Source: Actinomycetota bacterium (GTDB lineage Bacteria > Actinomycetota > Acidimicrobiia > Acidimicrobiales > Ilumatobacteraceae). From it: a DNA stretch of 21,529 nucleotides. The notes beneath the pieces are model-generated. The model searched no databases, was not told the DNA's origin, and was given only the letters and a program-made list of their open reading frames with translations. Below, one piece after another: positions 20,117 through 21,529 of the stretch (its first letter is position 1; each line of letters opens with the position of its first letter). A program made the position numbers and the translations under genes. The stretch is from the NCBI GenBank assembly GCA_005805045.1, contig SYNW01000132.1:1-21529 (forward strand). The letters run 5' to 3'.

Positions 20117-21529
20117 CTACCAGTTTCCGGCTACGTATTTCGTTTCGAGAAACGCCAAAAGACCGTCATGAGCACCTTCGCGACCAAGCCCAGATTGCTT
20201 AACGCCACCAAATGGTGCAGCGGGGTCAGAAACGAGCCCGCGGTTCAAGCCGACCATTCCAGACTCAAGCCCCTCAGAAACTCGCATGCCCCGACCCAGA
20301 TCGCGCGTAAAAACATATGCAACGAGACCGTGTTCGACATTGTTGGCATGCGCCAAAATGTCGTCGCTGTCACTAAATCGCACCAACGGTGCAACCGGCC
20401 CGAATATTTCGGTTCGCAAAATTGGTGCGTCAAACGAAACATCTGTGAGCACTGTCGGAAAGTAACCAAAAGAGCCATCGGTTGCAGCGTTGCCACCACA
20501 AGCAACTTTGGCACCAAAACTTTTTGCCTCGTCGACCAACTTGGCAACCTGTTGCTGTTGCGATTTTGACACCAGCGGACCAACAGTTGTCTTTGCGTCG
20601 AGTCCGTCACCCAAAACGAGCGCGCTCATACGCGCGGTGAGACCGTCGGCGAATGCGTCATAGATTTTTTCGTGCACAAAAAATCTGTTGGCCGCCGTGC
20701 AAGCAGCGCCACCGTTTCGCATCTTGGCCAACATCGCGCCGTCGATTGCGACTGCAAGATCGGCGTCTTCAAAAACTATGAACGGTGCGTTGCCGCCAAG
20801 TTCCATGGTGCAGTTGATAACTTTTTCTGCGGCTTGCACCAACAACAACGAACCTACAGGCGTTGAACCGGTGAACGAAAGTTTGCGCACGCGATCTGAC
20901 TTCAACATTGCGCTCACTGCAGGTCCTGACGGGCTCGGCACAACAACATTGATCACGCCATCTGGCACGCCCGCGCGTTGCATGATTTCTGCGATCGCCA
21001 ACGCAGTCAATGGCGTTTCACTGGCGGGCTTCAAGACGACCGTGCAACCAGCCGCCAGGGCCGGCCCGATTTTGCGGGTCGCCATCGCCGCCGGAAAATT
21101 CCATGGGGTCGCCAACAACGCGACACCAACAGGTTGCCGTGAAACCATCAACCAGTTTGCGCCACCCGGTGCTCGTCGATAGTCGCCGTCGATCCGCACG
21201 GCTTCTTCGCTGAACCAACGAAAGAATTCAGCAGCATATGCAACTTCGGCGCGGGCATCGCTCAACACTTTGCCGTTTTCAAGGGTGATCAATCGCGCCA
21301 ACGATTCTTGTTCGGCGATCATAATCTCAAAACTTTTGCGCAAAATTTCGGCACGCACTCGTGGTGCGGTCGACTTCCACGAATTAAATGTGTTTTGCGC
21401 CGCGTCGACAGCCGACAGACAATCATCTGGTGATGCGCTTGAAACTTGAGCCAGCGTCGAACCATCAACAGGGTTTGTAACTGCAACCTTTGACTTGTGG
21501 GCGACCCATTTACCTGCGATCAACGAATC
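20117..21529 (-). CDS. gabD: Aldehyde dehydrogenase, succinate-semialdehyde dehydrogenase type (5' end off the window)
   Basis: The predicted reaction is NAD(P)+-dependent oxidation of succinate semialdehyde to succinate, the last step of GABA breakdown. About 470 residues are visible. Counting from an in-frame TTG at 21523: TPWNFP carries Asn142 of the oxyanion site, KPASETPL lies in the cofactor fold, FTGSTPVG is the nucleotide turn, MELGGNAPFIVF holds general base Glu241, and GGAACTAANRF holds nucleophile Cys275. EIFGPVAP and PFGGVKQSGLGREG are standard C-terminal motifs. The frame is still open at base 21529 (Asp-Ser before the TTG), and family members usually have 10-25 more residues, so the true start is probably outside. 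SSADH is the best call; related semialdehyde dehydrogenases are possible. Confidence 0.9.
   Translation of the reverse strand, partial: DSLIAGKWVAHKSKVAVTNPVDGSTLAQVSSASPDDCLSAVDAAQNTFNSWKSTAPRVRAEILRKSFEIMIAEQESLARLITLENGKVLSDARAEVAYAAEFFRWFSEEAVRIDGDYRRAPGGANWLMVSRQPVGVALLATPWNFPAAMATRKIGPALAAGCTVVLKPASETPLTALAIAEIMQRAGVPDGVINVVVPSPSGPAVSAMLKSDRVRKLSFTGSTPVGSLLLVQAAEKVINCTMELGGNAPFIVFEDADLAVAIDGAMLAKMRNGGAACTAANRFFVHEKIYDAFADGLTARMSALVLGDGLDAKTTVGPLVSKSQQQQVAKLVDEAKSFGAKVACGGNAATDGSFGYFPTVLTDVSFDAPILRTEIFGPVAPLVRFSDSDDILAHANNVEHGLVAYVFTRDLGRGMRVSEGLESGMVGLNRGLVSDPAAPFGGVKQSGLGREGAHDGLLAFLETKYVAGNW

Overview
The window is a densely packed bacterial chromosome segment of moderate GC with 16 protein-coding genes, two of them cut by the window edges. 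I see no tRNA, rRNA, CRISPR array, insertion sequence or prophage gene, and no gene-free stretch longer than about 170 bases. A WhiB/WhmD-type iron-sulfur regulator, a DUF4916 Nudix-like protein and a ChlI/MoxR ATPase plus VWA pair resembling M. tuberculosis Rv0958/Rv0959 point to Actinobacteriota. The moderate GC and protein flavour suggest an aquatic Acidimicrobiia-type lineage; that placement is inference.

Layout. 1-3803: polyphosphate metabolism, with ppk1 (minus, 3' end off the window) preceded by a small unrecognised gene, and a divergent ppx. 3832-5190: tatA (minus), glutamate formimidoyltransferase ftcD (plus) and whiB (minus). 5256-9269: a VWA protein and a ChlI/MoxR-type AAA+ ATPase, both minus, with a single-domain class III nucleotide cyclase on the plus strand between them. 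9304-14505: one gene for a 1733-residue exported protein with two I9 propeptides, a subtilase, five Fn3 repeats, a beta-sandwich, a sixth Fn3 and a second complete subtilase. 14672-18628 (plus): a 1-Cys peroxiredoxin and a MacB/LolD-like ABC ATPase-permease pair. 18620-21529 (minus): a Nei-like protein lacking the catalytic N-terminus, translationally coupled to a DUF4916 protein, with a succinate-semialdehyde-type dehydrogenase upstream (5' end off the window).

Regulation and packing. Seven gene starts have a TAnnnT hexamer 6-10 nt upstream and no Shine-Dalgarno sequence, which suggests leaderless transcripts. Three genes (the small gene upstream of ppk, the peroxiredoxin, DUF4916) instead have clear Shine-Dalgarno sites. 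Convergent neighbours overlap at their 3' ends (cyclase/ATPase by 11 bp, permease/Nei-like by 9 bp).

Most of the window is recognisable housekeeping and envelope biology. The items most worth a second look are the double-protease protein, the Nei-like protein without its Pro2/Glu3 active site, and the cyclase lodged inside the ATPase-VWA pair. I did not find a convincing wholly new system.
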